Shown: positions 45,526 to 52,988 of the stretch, in pieces
Numbering within the stretch: the first letter of the stretch is position 1
Layout of the letters: every line of letters begins with the position of its first letter
Source of the DNA: Acidobacteria bacterium Ga0077551
GTDB taxonomy: Bacteria > Pseudomonadota > Alphaproteobacteria > Caulobacterales > Hyphomonadaceae
DNA: 64,000 bases
Direction of reading: 5' to 3'
NCBI GenBank assembly: GCA_001464545.1
Contig: LNFC01000021.1
Location: 116,419 to 180,418 of the forward strand
Position numbers and translations under genes: made by a program
The notes under the pieces: generated by a model
Told to the model about the DNA's origin: nothing
What the model saw: the letters and a program-made list of their open reading frames with translations, nothing else
Database searches by the model: none

Positions 45526-46180
45526 CCGTCAGCCGCCCGCTGCGCGGATCGGCCGGCAATGGATGGCCTGGCGGAATCAGCCCGGTATGCAGCGTCCAGC
45601 CGCGGTAGATGACCAGCCGGTTGAACGCCGCCTCGACCCGGTAGGTCTGCTCGAACAGCGCCGTGTCGCCGCGCATGTAACCCGGCTCCGGATCGCCGCG
45701 CTGGGCCAGCTCCGCTTCCAGCATGCCGGAATAGTCTTCCATCCGCGACGGGCTCACCGTCTCGAACCCGGTGCTGCGGTGCCGGTAGAACCCTGTCCCG
45801 CCACCCTCAGGCCCGCACAGGTAATGCAGCACCGCGATCCGCCCCGGATCTGCCGCATCGAAATGCGGCAGGCGCTGCGTCAGCCCGAGAGACTCCGGCG
45901 CCGCCGTCACCAGCGAGAAATTGCACTCCAGCAGGTTTGCGCCGTCGCGCAACCCGAACACGTCCGCCAGCAGCCGCTGCAGAAGCTCCATCCGCTCGGC
46001 GAGATACTTGCCTGGCAGCGGCGCGCGCACGCCCGGATAGTGCGGCCCGAGCGGCGTGAACGCGCGCGACGCGGCGTCCTCGACCAGCGCAGCCGGATTG
46101 GAGCTGAAGCCATCGATGACGACAATCGGCTCACCTTCGTGACCGATGCGCCCGATCGTCGGTGACGGCGCAATTAGCAT
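45500..46180 (-). CDS. DUF6445 family protein, 2-oxoglutarate/iron oxygenase-like
   Basis: A 226-residue protein resembling DUF6445, which is common in Caulobacterales and relatives. A cupin-like oxygenase fold is suggested by the facial-triad-like residues HFDAAD (residues about 120-125) and the later LHTGLI His, with an Arg in the C-terminal strand PRSGRLTVNTF. The substrate is unknown, and no TonB receptor or halogenase gene is adjacent. MLIAPSP at 46180 is chosen as start; the frame above it lacks similarity and a ribosome site. Confidence 0.7.
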   Translation of the reverse strand: MLIAPSPTIGRIGHEGEPIVVIDGFSSNPAALVEDAASRAFTPLGPHYPGVRAPLPGKYLAERMELLQRLLADVFGLRDGANLLECNFSLVTAAPESLGLTQRLPHFDAADPGRIAVLHYLCGPEGGGTGFYRHRSTGFETVSPSRMEDYSGMLEAELAQRGDPEPGYMRGDTALFEQTYRVEAAFNRLVIYRGWTLHTGLIPPGHPLPADPRSGRLTVNTFLQAQ

Positions 46181-46257
46181 GCGGATGGCCCTGCCCTTCC
46201 CCGCGAACATCCAACGGACGCAGGCAGTGATCAACCGCCAAACTCAGTTGAGCCAGT

Positions 46258-47340
46258 TCAGACCGGCACGCGCGTGCGCCGCACGATGCGCCGCGGATTG
46301 GTCGGATAGGGGTTGCCGTCATTCGACAGCAGAACGGCCAGCCAGCGCGTCGTCTTGAACTCGGCCAGGATCGCCATCGCCGCCACTGTCAGCGGGGTCG
46401 ACAGGAACGCCCCCGTCGCGCCCAGCAGCACGCCCCAGAAAGCGAGCGACAGGAGCACCACCACCGGATCGAGGTTGAGCCCCACGCCCTGCATGCGCGG
46501 CTGGATGATGTTACCGACGACGAAGCCGATCACCATAAGCGACGAAAGCAGGATCACCGGCCGGCCAAATCCCTCGAACACCATGACGCTGAACAGCGCC
46601 GGCACGAAGATCGCGACCACCCCGCCGACAATCGGCACATAGCTCGCCACGAAGATCAGGAAGGCCCAGAAGATCGGCTGCGGCAACCCGATCAGCGCCA
46701 TCACCGCCCAGGACGCCACCGCAATCATCAATCCGGTTGTCGTCTGTACACTGACATACCCGGTCACGGCCTTCTGGATCCGCGCAATGATCTGGTCGAC
46801 ATCCAGCGCGCCTTCGCCCGTAGGCTTCAGGATCGTGAGCTTTGCCGAAAAGCTGCGCTGCGAGACCAGCAGGAAACCCAGATAGATCAGCACAAACGCG
46901 GCCGCCGACAGTCCGCCCTGCAGCCAGGAGACCACCGCGCCGGCGACTTCCGGGGTCTGCACCGAATCCATCAGGCTCTCGAAGCTTGGTGTCGCGCGGA
47001 CCCCGAACAGGTCGCCCGCGGCCCGCAACACCGCGTTCAGCTTGGCGTTATAATTCCCACCTCCGGCAATCAGCCCGGTCAGATTGTCGATCAGGAAAAG
47101 CGTCAGCACCACAAATGCCACCGCGATGATCAGCACCGAGATGCCCGTCCACAGCGCCAGCGGCACTTTCGGCACCCAGCGGTGCAGCGTGCCCGCCATA
47201 TCCGCCACCATCACCAGCAGGAACACCGCCAGCAGCAGCGGCGTGATGATCCCCTGCAGCAGGTAGATCGCCGTCCCTGACAGGAGCACCGCGATCAGCA
47301 CCATCGCGCCGGTATTCGAATTGCCGGAAGAACCGTTCAT
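46258..47340 (-). CDS. AI-2E family transporter
   Basis: A 360-residue inner-membrane protein with about seven to eight helices, matching the AI-2E (PerM/YdiK/TqsA) exporters: IITPLLLAVFLLVMVADM at the start, a long middle cytosolic/amphipathic part, then WAFLIFVASYVPIVGGVVAIF and GVLLGATGAFLSTPLTVAAM near the end. Members move sodium, small metabolites or the AI-2 signal; which one is not known. MNGSSGNSN at 47340 is chosen as the start. Confidence 0.87.
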   Translation of the reverse strand: MNGSSGNSNTGAMVLIAVLLSGTAIYLLQGIITPLLLAVFLLVMVADMAGTLHRWVPKVPLALWTGISVLIIAVAFVVLTLFLIDNLTGLIAGGGNYNAKLNAVLRAAGDLFGVRATPSFESLMDSVQTPEVAGAVVSWLQGGLSAAAFVLIYLGFLLVSQRSFSAKLTILKPTGEGALDVDQIIARIQKAVTGYVSVQTTTGLMIAVASWAVMALIGLPQPIFWAFLIFVASYVPIVGGVVAIFVPALFSVMVFEGFGRPVILLSSLMVIGFVVGNIIQPRMQGVGLNLDPVVVLLSLAFWGVLLGATGAFLSTPLTVAAMAILAEFKTTRWLAVLLSNDGNPYPTNPRRIVRRTRVPV

Positions 47341-47524
47341 GATGACCGTCGGACCTGTTTGGAAACACTGCAACCGCCTGAAACTGGGCGTCGCCGGCGG
47401 TTGATCGACACCGCTTGCGCCTTTCCCGGCGCATGCAAACGCGCGAGACCGGCATTTGGTTGCAATCCGGATGGGCAGGGGTCAACGTGACCGGGGCGTC
47501 CCGCCCTTCCTGAAAGGAACCGAC

Positions 47525-47782
47525 ATGCGCACCCTTAGAACCCTCGCCCCCCTTCTCCTCGGCGCCTTCGCACTCGCAGCTTGCGGCGGCAGCGCCGAAA
47601 AGCAGGGCGAAGAGATGGACTCCGCCATCGAAGAAGCAGTCACCGGCGAAATCGACACCGATGACGGCCTGCTCGAGAACACCGGCGAAGCCATCGACGA
47701 AGTCACCGGCACCGAAAACACCGACCCCATCGATGCCGTCAGCGACGCCGTGGAAGAAGCCACCGAAGACGCCCCGGAGTAA
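47525..47782 (+). CDS. Small acidic lipoprotein
   Basis: An 85-residue lipoprotein with lipobox LAAC (Cys about 20) followed by GGSAEKQGEE. The mature part is strongly acidic (Glu, Asp, Thr) and contains loosely repeated IDxVxG/SDAVEE units, without Cys or aromatic residues, and may be unstructured. No family recognised. GAAAGGAA lies before the start. Divergent from the AI-2E-type gene. Confidence 0.7.
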   Translation: MRTLRTLAPLLLGAFALAACGGSAEKQGEEMDSAIEEAVTGEIDTDDGLLENTGEAIDEVTGTENTDPIDAVSDAVEEATEDAPE

Positions 47783-48023
47783 GCTGATATCTTTCACATC
47801 AACAGGCGGCGGCGATTACTGCCCCTGCCCGTTTTCCGCTCTTCTGGACACGGGGCAGGCCCCGGCGCCGGCCCAAGGGATGCGCGCGCATTTCCGGGCC
47901 GCCGACTGACATTGATCAGGGTGAACGGCGAGACGATACTGGCCCCTTCAATGCAGTTTTTTAACGACCGTGCACTAGGCTAACCCTCAAAAGCATAAAG
48001 CCTCTGTCCAGATCGGTATCAGA

Positions 48024-49907
48024 ATGTTCAGCCCGAGTTTTCTCCGGCCGTCGCGCGCAGCGGCGATCGTCATCGCCCTGAGTGCCTGCACCCTGTCTCC
48101 TGCCTTTTCAGAGAGCATCGACTGCGATCCAGCGGCGAAGCCCGGCGGTGAGAACTCCACGGCCTGCGGCGCTGCGGCCTCTGCTGACGGCGCCAATTCG
48201 ACAGCCCTCGGCGCCGGCGCCGTTGCAAAATCCGATAACAGCGTCGCCCTCGGCAGCAACTCTGTTGCCGACCGGGTAACCGAAAAGGAAATCGTCGGCG
48301 CCGGCCTGAGAGAACCGGAAACCTCCGTAGGCGAAGTATCTGTCGGCAACGCCTCTACCGGCGAGCGCCGCCAGGTCACCAACGTGGCCTCGGGTGTGGA
48401 AGATTACGACGCGGTCAACGTCAAGCAATTGCAGGCGGCGCTGGATCAATCGGCGGCCGCGACGTCGACCGCCGCGGCAGCTTTCAACGCAGCCGCGTCA
48501 GCACAGAGCACCTCCAGCTCGGCCCTCGCGGCGTCCAATTCGGCGTCCGCCCTGGCCGCCAGCGCCAACACCACATCCGCATCGGCACTTTCCGCGGCCA
48601 ATGCGGCCAACACCAAGTCTAGCGACGCCCAGGCGCTGGCCGCTGTAGCGGTCGCCAACTCGGCGGCAGCGCAGACCAAGGCCGATCTCGCGCAATCTAC
48701 AAGCGCGGCCGCCCTTGTGTCGGCAGGGGCCGCACAATCGGCCGCGAGCGATGCCGCCGCACAAGCCTCTGCGGCCGAGGTCGCCGCAGCCGCTGCGCTC
48801 GCTGAAGCCTCGCAGGCCCAGGCCACCGCCGAGGGTGCGCAGACCACCGCGGACGGCGCGGCCGCCTCCGCGCAGACCGCGCAATCGACCGCTCAAGCAG
48901 CCCTTGCTTCCGCCAGTTCTGCCGAGGCCACCGCCAGCACGGCGCTGACCGCCGCGCACCAGGCGCAGACGACCGCCACGTCCGCGCTCGCGGCAACCAC
49001 CCATCTCAGAACCGACTTCGACGCGCTGTCGGATATCGTGCTGAACCTCACCGGGTCTGCCGCCGGCGGCCCGAATGCGGGCCATTCCGTGACGCTCGGC
49101 AACCAGGCGCTCGCCAGCAGCCAGAATGCCGTCGCGATCGGCACGAAGGCCGCGGCGAGCGGCGGCAAGTCGGTGTCCGTCGGCTATGCCAACACCGCTT
49201 CCGGAAACGGCGCTTCGGCGATCGGGGATGACAACACGGCGTCCGGTCAGGGCGCTGTCGCCATCGGCGCCGGCAACACGGCCACCGGTTCGGCCGCGCT
49301 CGCCCTCGGCAACGGGTCGGTGGCTTCGGGCAGCTCCACACTCGCCATGGGCAACACTGCGCAGGCCACCTCCACCGGTGCCATCGCGATCGGCGGCGGC
49401 TCCGTTGCCAGCGCGGACAACAGCGTGGCGATCGGTAACGGCAGCGTCGCGACCCGCGCCGATCAGGTCTCGCTGGGATCGGCCCAGTCCACCTACACGA
49501 TGGCCGGCCTTGCCAGCAGCGCCAGCCGCGCCGCGCAATCAGGCAGCACGCGTTTCGTCACCTCAGACGCCGCCGGAAACCTTGCCGCATCCGATTTCGG
49601 CCCCGACACGCTGTTCGCGCTCGACAGCCGCACCACCGCCCTCGAGACCAACATCACCGCGCTGCTGCAAGGCCAGAAGCGCGCCGATGCCGGCACGGCC
49701 ATCGCCCTGGCGATGGGCGGAACCCTGATGCCGCCCGACATGAATGTCGCCCTGTCGTTCAACATGGCGACCTATAACGGACAGCAGGGCTTTTCCGGCT
49801 CCGTTGTCGCAAAGGTCGCCCCCAACATCTGGCTCAATGTCGGCGCCGCCGCCGGCACGGCCAAGGGCTCCGAAGGCGGCCGCGCGGGCGTGACGTTCGG
49901 CTGGTAG
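48024..49907 (+). CDS. YadA-like trimeric autotransporter adhesin
   Basis: A 627-residue surface protein. Order: signal sequence (1-29); a first head of three 14-residue repeats (44-85, SVALGSNS type); a neck with NASTGERRQVTNVASGVEDYDAVN; an Ala/Ser-rich coiled-coil stalk (about 130-325); a second head of nine exact 14-residue repeats (354-479); a short stalk; and a YadA anchor barrel (about 545-627) ending GVTFGW. Three chains would form one outer-membrane pore carrying the adhesive stalk. An LSAC lipobox-like site inside the signal is odd for this family. Confidence 0.88.
   Translation: MFSPSFLRPSRAAAIVIALSACTLSPAFSESIDCDPAAKPGGENSTACGAAASADGANSTALGAGAVAKSDNSVALGSNSVADRVTEKEIVGAGLREPETSVGEVSVGNASTGERRQVTNVASGVEDYDAVNVKQLQAALDQSAAATSTAAAAFNAAASAQSTSSSALAASNSASALAASANTTSASALSAANAANTKSSDAQALAAVAVANSAAAQTKADLAQSTSAAALVSAGAAQSAASDAAAQASAAEVAAAAALAEASQAQATAEGAQTTADGAAASAQTAQSTAQAALASASSAEATASTALTAAHQAQTTATSALAATTHLRTDFDALSDIVLNLTGSAAGGPNAGHSVTLGNQALASSQNAVAIGTKAAASGGKSVSVGYANTASGNGASAIGDDNTASGQGAVAIGAGNTATGSAALALGNGSVASGSSTLAMGNTAQATSTGAIAIGGGSVASADNSVAIGNGSVATRADQVSLGSAQSTYTMAGLASSASRAAQSGSTRFVTSDAAGNLAASDFGPDTLFALDSRTTALETNITALLQGQKRADAGTAIALAMGGTLMPPDMNVALSFNMATYNGQQGFSGSVVAKVAPNIWLNVGAAAGTAKGSEGGRAGVTFGW
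49083..49460 (+). repeat. Nine 42-bp coding repeats of the adhesin head
   Basis: Each unit encodes 14 residues with the pattern xxVAIGxxxxASGx, the left-handed parallel beta-roll of YadA heads. The protein repeat is regular but the DNA is diverged, so recent slippage is not evident. Confidence 0.9.
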
Positions 49908-49913
49908 GCTTTT

Positions 49914-49978
49914 GGACCGGGCAAGAGACAACGGCTCTTCATGACAGGGGCGTTGAGGGTTTTTCGGTCCTGTTTTTC
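49914..49978 (+). terminator. Probable terminator after the adhesin gene
   Basis: GGACCG and CGGTCC close a long loop that contains a further AAGAG/CTCTT hairpin, followed by TGTTTTTCC. The layout is less compact than the other terminators here. Confidence 0.4.
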
Positions 49979-50513
49979 CTAGATCCGTGGGCGGCGGTGT
50001 TGCGCAAGGATCGGGGGGCGATTTCATAGCGGCTTGACGGGGATGGTTTTTATTTCTCCGAAGCCCTGATTTCTGTAGGCGCAAGTCTCCCCGCTGCGCT
50101 CACAAACGGCCTCATCCTGTTGCAGGCTTCGCATTCCCTATGTCGATTTTTTCTCATTGATTCTCATTTTTTATCACGTCGTATCGGTTCTTTCTCGCCC
50201 TCTCTCGGGTATGTCGGATTTCGGCCTTTGGCCTCTATCGGACCTACGGTTTGGCGGTGTGCGGGTGTGAGACCGAGTATACCTCCGGCCAGAGGGGTGT
50301 AGCGCAAGGTTTCCGGAGAAATCTTTCAGGCACCTGGGTCGTCTGCGGATTTTGTTGTCTGAGGGGGCGGATCTTGTTGCACAAGCGGGGGCGTCCGCTT
50401 TGCCTCGCCTCACCCTGTCTGCGCCGCCGCCCGTATCAAGTTGGGGTCGGGGCAGCAGCCCTGAGCAGGGTCCATGTTAGGCCCAGAGGGCCCATACGGG
50501 ATCAAATGAAGAG
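49979..50513. other. Long non-coding region before tRNA-Leu
   Basis: More than 500 bases with no open frame that looks like a gene. It contains T-rich stretches (about 50146-50176, with ATTCTCATTTTTT), a small GGCCTTTGGCC hairpin, the glycine-riboswitch-like element at 50263-50347, and a nested hairpin at about 50367-50400 (GCGGA/TCCGC enclosing CTTGT/ACAAG). Confidence 0.6.
50263..50347 (+). ncRNA. Glycine-riboswitch-like element
   Basis: The order of conserved blocks matches one aptamer of the glycine riboswitch: GTGAGACCG (P1 and P2 side), CCAGAGGGGTGT in place of the usual CCGAAGGGG, then AAATCTTTCAGGCACC followed by TGGGTCG, close to the UUUCAGG-xxx-GGaC block of known aptamers. UGAGA can pair with UUUCA to form P1. 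Only one aptamer is visible, and no gcv or glycine gene follows; the next rightward gene is dsbB, beyond an opposing tRNA gene. Possibly a relic or an orphan regulator. Confidence 0.4.
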
Positions 50514-50597
50514 TGGTGCCCCTGGCCGGACTTGAACCAGCACTCCTTGCGGAAGCGGATTTTGAATCCGCCGCGTCTACCATTTCACCACAGGGGC
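50514..50597 (-). tRNA. tRNA-Leu (anticodon CAA)
   Basis: An 84-base type II tRNA with encoded CCA. Acceptor arms GCCCCTG and CAGGGGC pair; the anticodon stem GCGGA/TCCGC holds the loop TTCAAAA, giving CAA, which reads UUG codons. The variable arm is TTCCGCAAGGAGT, and GCTGG-TTCAAGT-CCGGC is the T arm. Confidence 0.95.
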
Positions 50598-50707
50598 CTG
50601 TTGCAGAGCCCGGTTCCTGCCGCAGGGGGGCTGCCCCTGTCAATTGCCGGATGGCGGGTGACGCTCCGCCGCATTGCGGGCCGGGCCCTCACCGGCACAA
50701 TGGAGCC

Positions 50708-51235
50708 ATGACATCGTTGACCAACCTGCTCACTGGCTGGCGCTGGCCGGTCCTCGCGCTCACGGCTTCGGCCCTGATCCTCGCGGCGGCGCATGCGTTC
50801 GAGACGTTCGGCGGCCTGCCGCCCTGCCCGCTCTGCCTGCGCCAGCGGGAAGTCTACTGGGCGCTGATCTTCATGACCGCCACCGGCCTCGCCATCTGGC
50901 GCTTCGTGCCGAAACGCCGCTTCCTCGTGGCGCTCAACGTGCTGATCGGCCTTGTGTTCGGCGTCGGCGTGGTGGTCGCGGCCTATCATGCGGGCGTCGA
51001 GTGGCAGATTTTCCCGCCGCCGACGGGGTGCTCGGCGGGCGGCGTCAATCCGCTGGACGTGGGCGACCTTTCCGGCGGCCTCGACCAGCCGATGAAGATT
51101 GCCGCGTGCAACGCCGCGCCCTTCCATTTCATCGGCCTGTCGATGGCCGGCTGGAACGGCGTGATCTCGCTCATTCTTTCGGGCATCAGCTTTGCTGCCG
51201 CAGCGCTCACCTTCCGCAGCTTTCAGGTGAAGTAG
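50708..51235 (+). CDS. Disulfide bond formation protein DsbB
   Basis: A 175-residue inner-membrane protein with four helices that would reoxidise DsbA and pass electrons to quinones. The first periplasmic redox pair is PCPLC (Cys40, Cys43); the second pair is TGCSAGG with AACNAAP further on. The ATG at 50708 is the start of the conserved region; the frame above runs into the tRNA. Its 3' end overlaps the opposing DUF3429 gene by 13 bases. No dsbA is in the window. Confidence 0.9.
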   Translation: MTSLTNLLTGWRWPVLALTASALILAAAHAFETFGGLPPCPLCLRQREVYWALIFMTATGLAIWRFVPKRRFLVALNVLIGLVFGVGVVVAAYHAGVEWQIFPPPTGCSAGGVNPLDVGDLSGGLDQPMKIAACNAAPFHFIGLSMAGWNGVISLILSGISFAAAALTFRSFQVK

Positions 51236-51678
51236 ACCGCGCCGCCCGCCAGCAGGGCTGCGGCCGCGCCGAACGTGCCGACCGCTCTCAGCCGGCGCAT
51301 CCAGGCCGGCAGGCCCGCCGCGCCGGTGTCCCACACCCCGTGCAGCAGATGCGCCCCGGCGGCGGCCGCGAACACCTTCCAGTCCAGCGCGCCCAGCACG
51401 CCGTAGAGCACCAGCCCCCAGCCGGCGAGTGATCCGAGTACGGACAGTCCCAGCACCGCCGCGCGCGGCGTCTCGCTGGCCGCGATTTCCGCGCCCCAGC
51501 GCACACCGCCGACGAAGGACAGGATCACCGCACCGTAGACCAGCAGCGTCAGCCCCGCCTGCGCCTGCAGCACGGGATCGGCCTCAGCCGCCCACATCAC
51601 ACCCGCGCCCGCCGCAAACGGCGCAAGGCCCGCCAGCGTCAGCGCCAGCGGGGCGCCCGGAATGCCGAACAGTTTCAT
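51223..51678 (-). CDS. DUF3429 membrane protein
   Basis: A 151-residue inner-membrane protein with about five helices: LALTLAGLAPFAAGAGVMWA, then VYGAVILSFVGGVRWGAEIA (the most conserved part of DUF3429), and three more, ending GGAVYFT. Function unknown. It starts 3 bases after the acyl-CoA dehydrogenase stop and is therefore in the same operon. It converges with dsbB. Confidence 0.82.
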   Translation of the reverse strand: MKLFGIPGAPLALTLAGLAPFAAGAGVMWAAEADPVLQAQAGLTLLVYGAVILSFVGGVRWGAEIAASETPRAAVLGLSVLGSLAGWGLVLYGVLGALDWKVFAAAAGAHLLHGVWDTGAAGLPAWMRRLRAVGTFGAAAALLAGGAVYFT

Positions 51679-51681
51679 GGC

Positions 51682-52845
51682 CTAGAGCCCCAGAACCTTG
51701 CGGGCGATGATGTTCTTCTGGATCTCATTCGTGCCGCCATAGATCGATTGCGCGCGTCCGCCAAAATAGCCCGCCACATCGCGCGGCGCGCTGCCGGCGG
51801 ACGGGGCGCGGTGTCCCACGAAGGCCCCCGCCGCGTCGAGGAACAATTCCGTGATCGCCTGGTGCGTCTCGGTCGCGAGGATCTTCACCGTCGAGGAGGC
51901 GTCGCCCACCGAGCCGCCGGAGACCTGCGCCGAGAGGATCCGGAACACCGTCATCTCCAACCCGTCCACGGCGATCTCCGCCTGCGTCAGCCGCCCGGCA
52001 AATCCGGCATCATCTATCAGCCGTTCATTGGCGCCTTCCGGCATGCCCGAGGCAAGCGCCCGAACATGCCGCAGCATCGCCCGCTTGCCGCCGATGCGCG
52101 CATACGAGGTGCGCTCGAAGCCGAGCAGGTATTGCGAATAGGTCCAGCCCTTGCCTTCCTCGCCGATCCGGTAAGCCTCGGGGACCAGCACCTCGTCGAA
52201 CAGCACTTCGTTGAGCGCGTGCGCTCCGTCGATCGAGATGATCGGCTTGACGGTCACGCCCGGTGCGTCCAGCGGGCAGCAGATGAAGGTGATGCCTTCC
52301 TGCTTCTTCTCGCCCCGGCTCGTCCGGGCAAGGAGGAATATCCAGTCGGCATGCTGGGCCGCCGAGGTCCAGATCTTGTGGCCGTTCAGCGTGTAGACGC
52401 CGTCCTTCAGCACGGCGGAGAACTCGAGGCTCGCGAGGTCCGATCCCGCGCCCGGTTCGGAATAGCCTTGCGCCCAGCCGACGGAGCCGTCGCGGATGCC
52501 CGGCAGCCATTGTTCCTTCTGGGCCTTCGACCCGAAGGTGTAGAGCACCGGGCCGACATAGATCACGCCCATCGGGGTGACCGTCGGCACGCCGGCGCGC
52601 TCGAGCTCCTCGTCGAACACGTATTGTTCCTCAAGGCCCCAGCCCGGCCCGCCATATTCCTTCGGCCAGGCGGTGGCGAGCCAGCCCTTCGCGCCGAGCG
52701 CCATTTCCGAGCGGCGCACGTCCGCCGTCGTCAGCGGCGTGCCCGCCTTGTATTTCGCGATGATCTCCTTCGGGAATTCAGTCTCGAACCAGCTGCGCAC
52801 ATGGGCGCGGAACGTCTCGGTCTCGGGCGCAAATTTCAGATGCAT
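51682..52845 (-). CDS. Acyl-CoA dehydrogenase
   Basis: A 387-residue FAD enzyme of the acyl-CoA dehydrogenase family, oxidising a CoA thioester to its 2-enoyl form. Visible are the FAD-binding YSEPGAGSDLASL and KIWTSAAQHADWIFLLARTS regions, and the C-terminal QSIYGGTNEIQKNIIARKVLGL. The long N-terminal PKEYGGPGWGLEEQ segment is common in members acting on branched-chain, aromatic or steroid side chains; the substrate remains open. It leads a two-gene operon with the DUF3429 gene. Confidence 0.9.
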   Translation of the reverse strand: MHLKFAPETETFRAHVRSWFETEFPKEIIAKYKAGTPLTTADVRRSEMALGAKGWLATAWPKEYGGPGWGLEEQYVFDEELERAGVPTVTPMGVIYVGPVLYTFGSKAQKEQWLPGIRDGSVGWAQGYSEPGAGSDLASLEFSAVLKDGVYTLNGHKIWTSAAQHADWIFLLARTSRGEKKQEGITFICCPLDAPGVTVKPIISIDGAHALNEVLFDEVLVPEAYRIGEEGKGWTYSQYLLGFERTSYARIGGKRAMLRHVRALASGMPEGANERLIDDAGFAGRLTQAEIAVDGLEMTVFRILSAQVSGGSVGDASSTVKILATETHQAITELFLDAAGAFVGHRAPSAGSAPRDVAGYFGGRAQSIYGGTNEIQKNIIARKVLGL

Positions 52846-52932
52846 GGGAGCGTGTCCTTTGATCCCGCAAACCGTATGCGGAAGGCGCAGCGAGGCAAGG
52901 GGTCACGCGGGGAAAAGCCCCTCCCGTACTCC

Positions 52933-52967
52933 AAACAAAAGGCCCTCCCCGTTTCCGGGAAGGGCCC
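52933..52967 (-). terminator. Terminator after the DUF885 gene (leftward)
   Basis: Reading leftward, AGGGCCCTTCCC and GGGGAGGGCCT pair almost fully around a short AAA-containing loop and are followed by TTTGTTTGG. Confidence 0.75.
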
Positions 52968-52988
52968 TCCGGTTCAGTCGGCCGGAAA

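Noticed and set aside
49083..49460. Regular 42-bp repeats as a CRISPR or minisatellite
   Set aside because: They are in-frame YadA head repeats with diverged DNA, not identical repeats with unique spacers.
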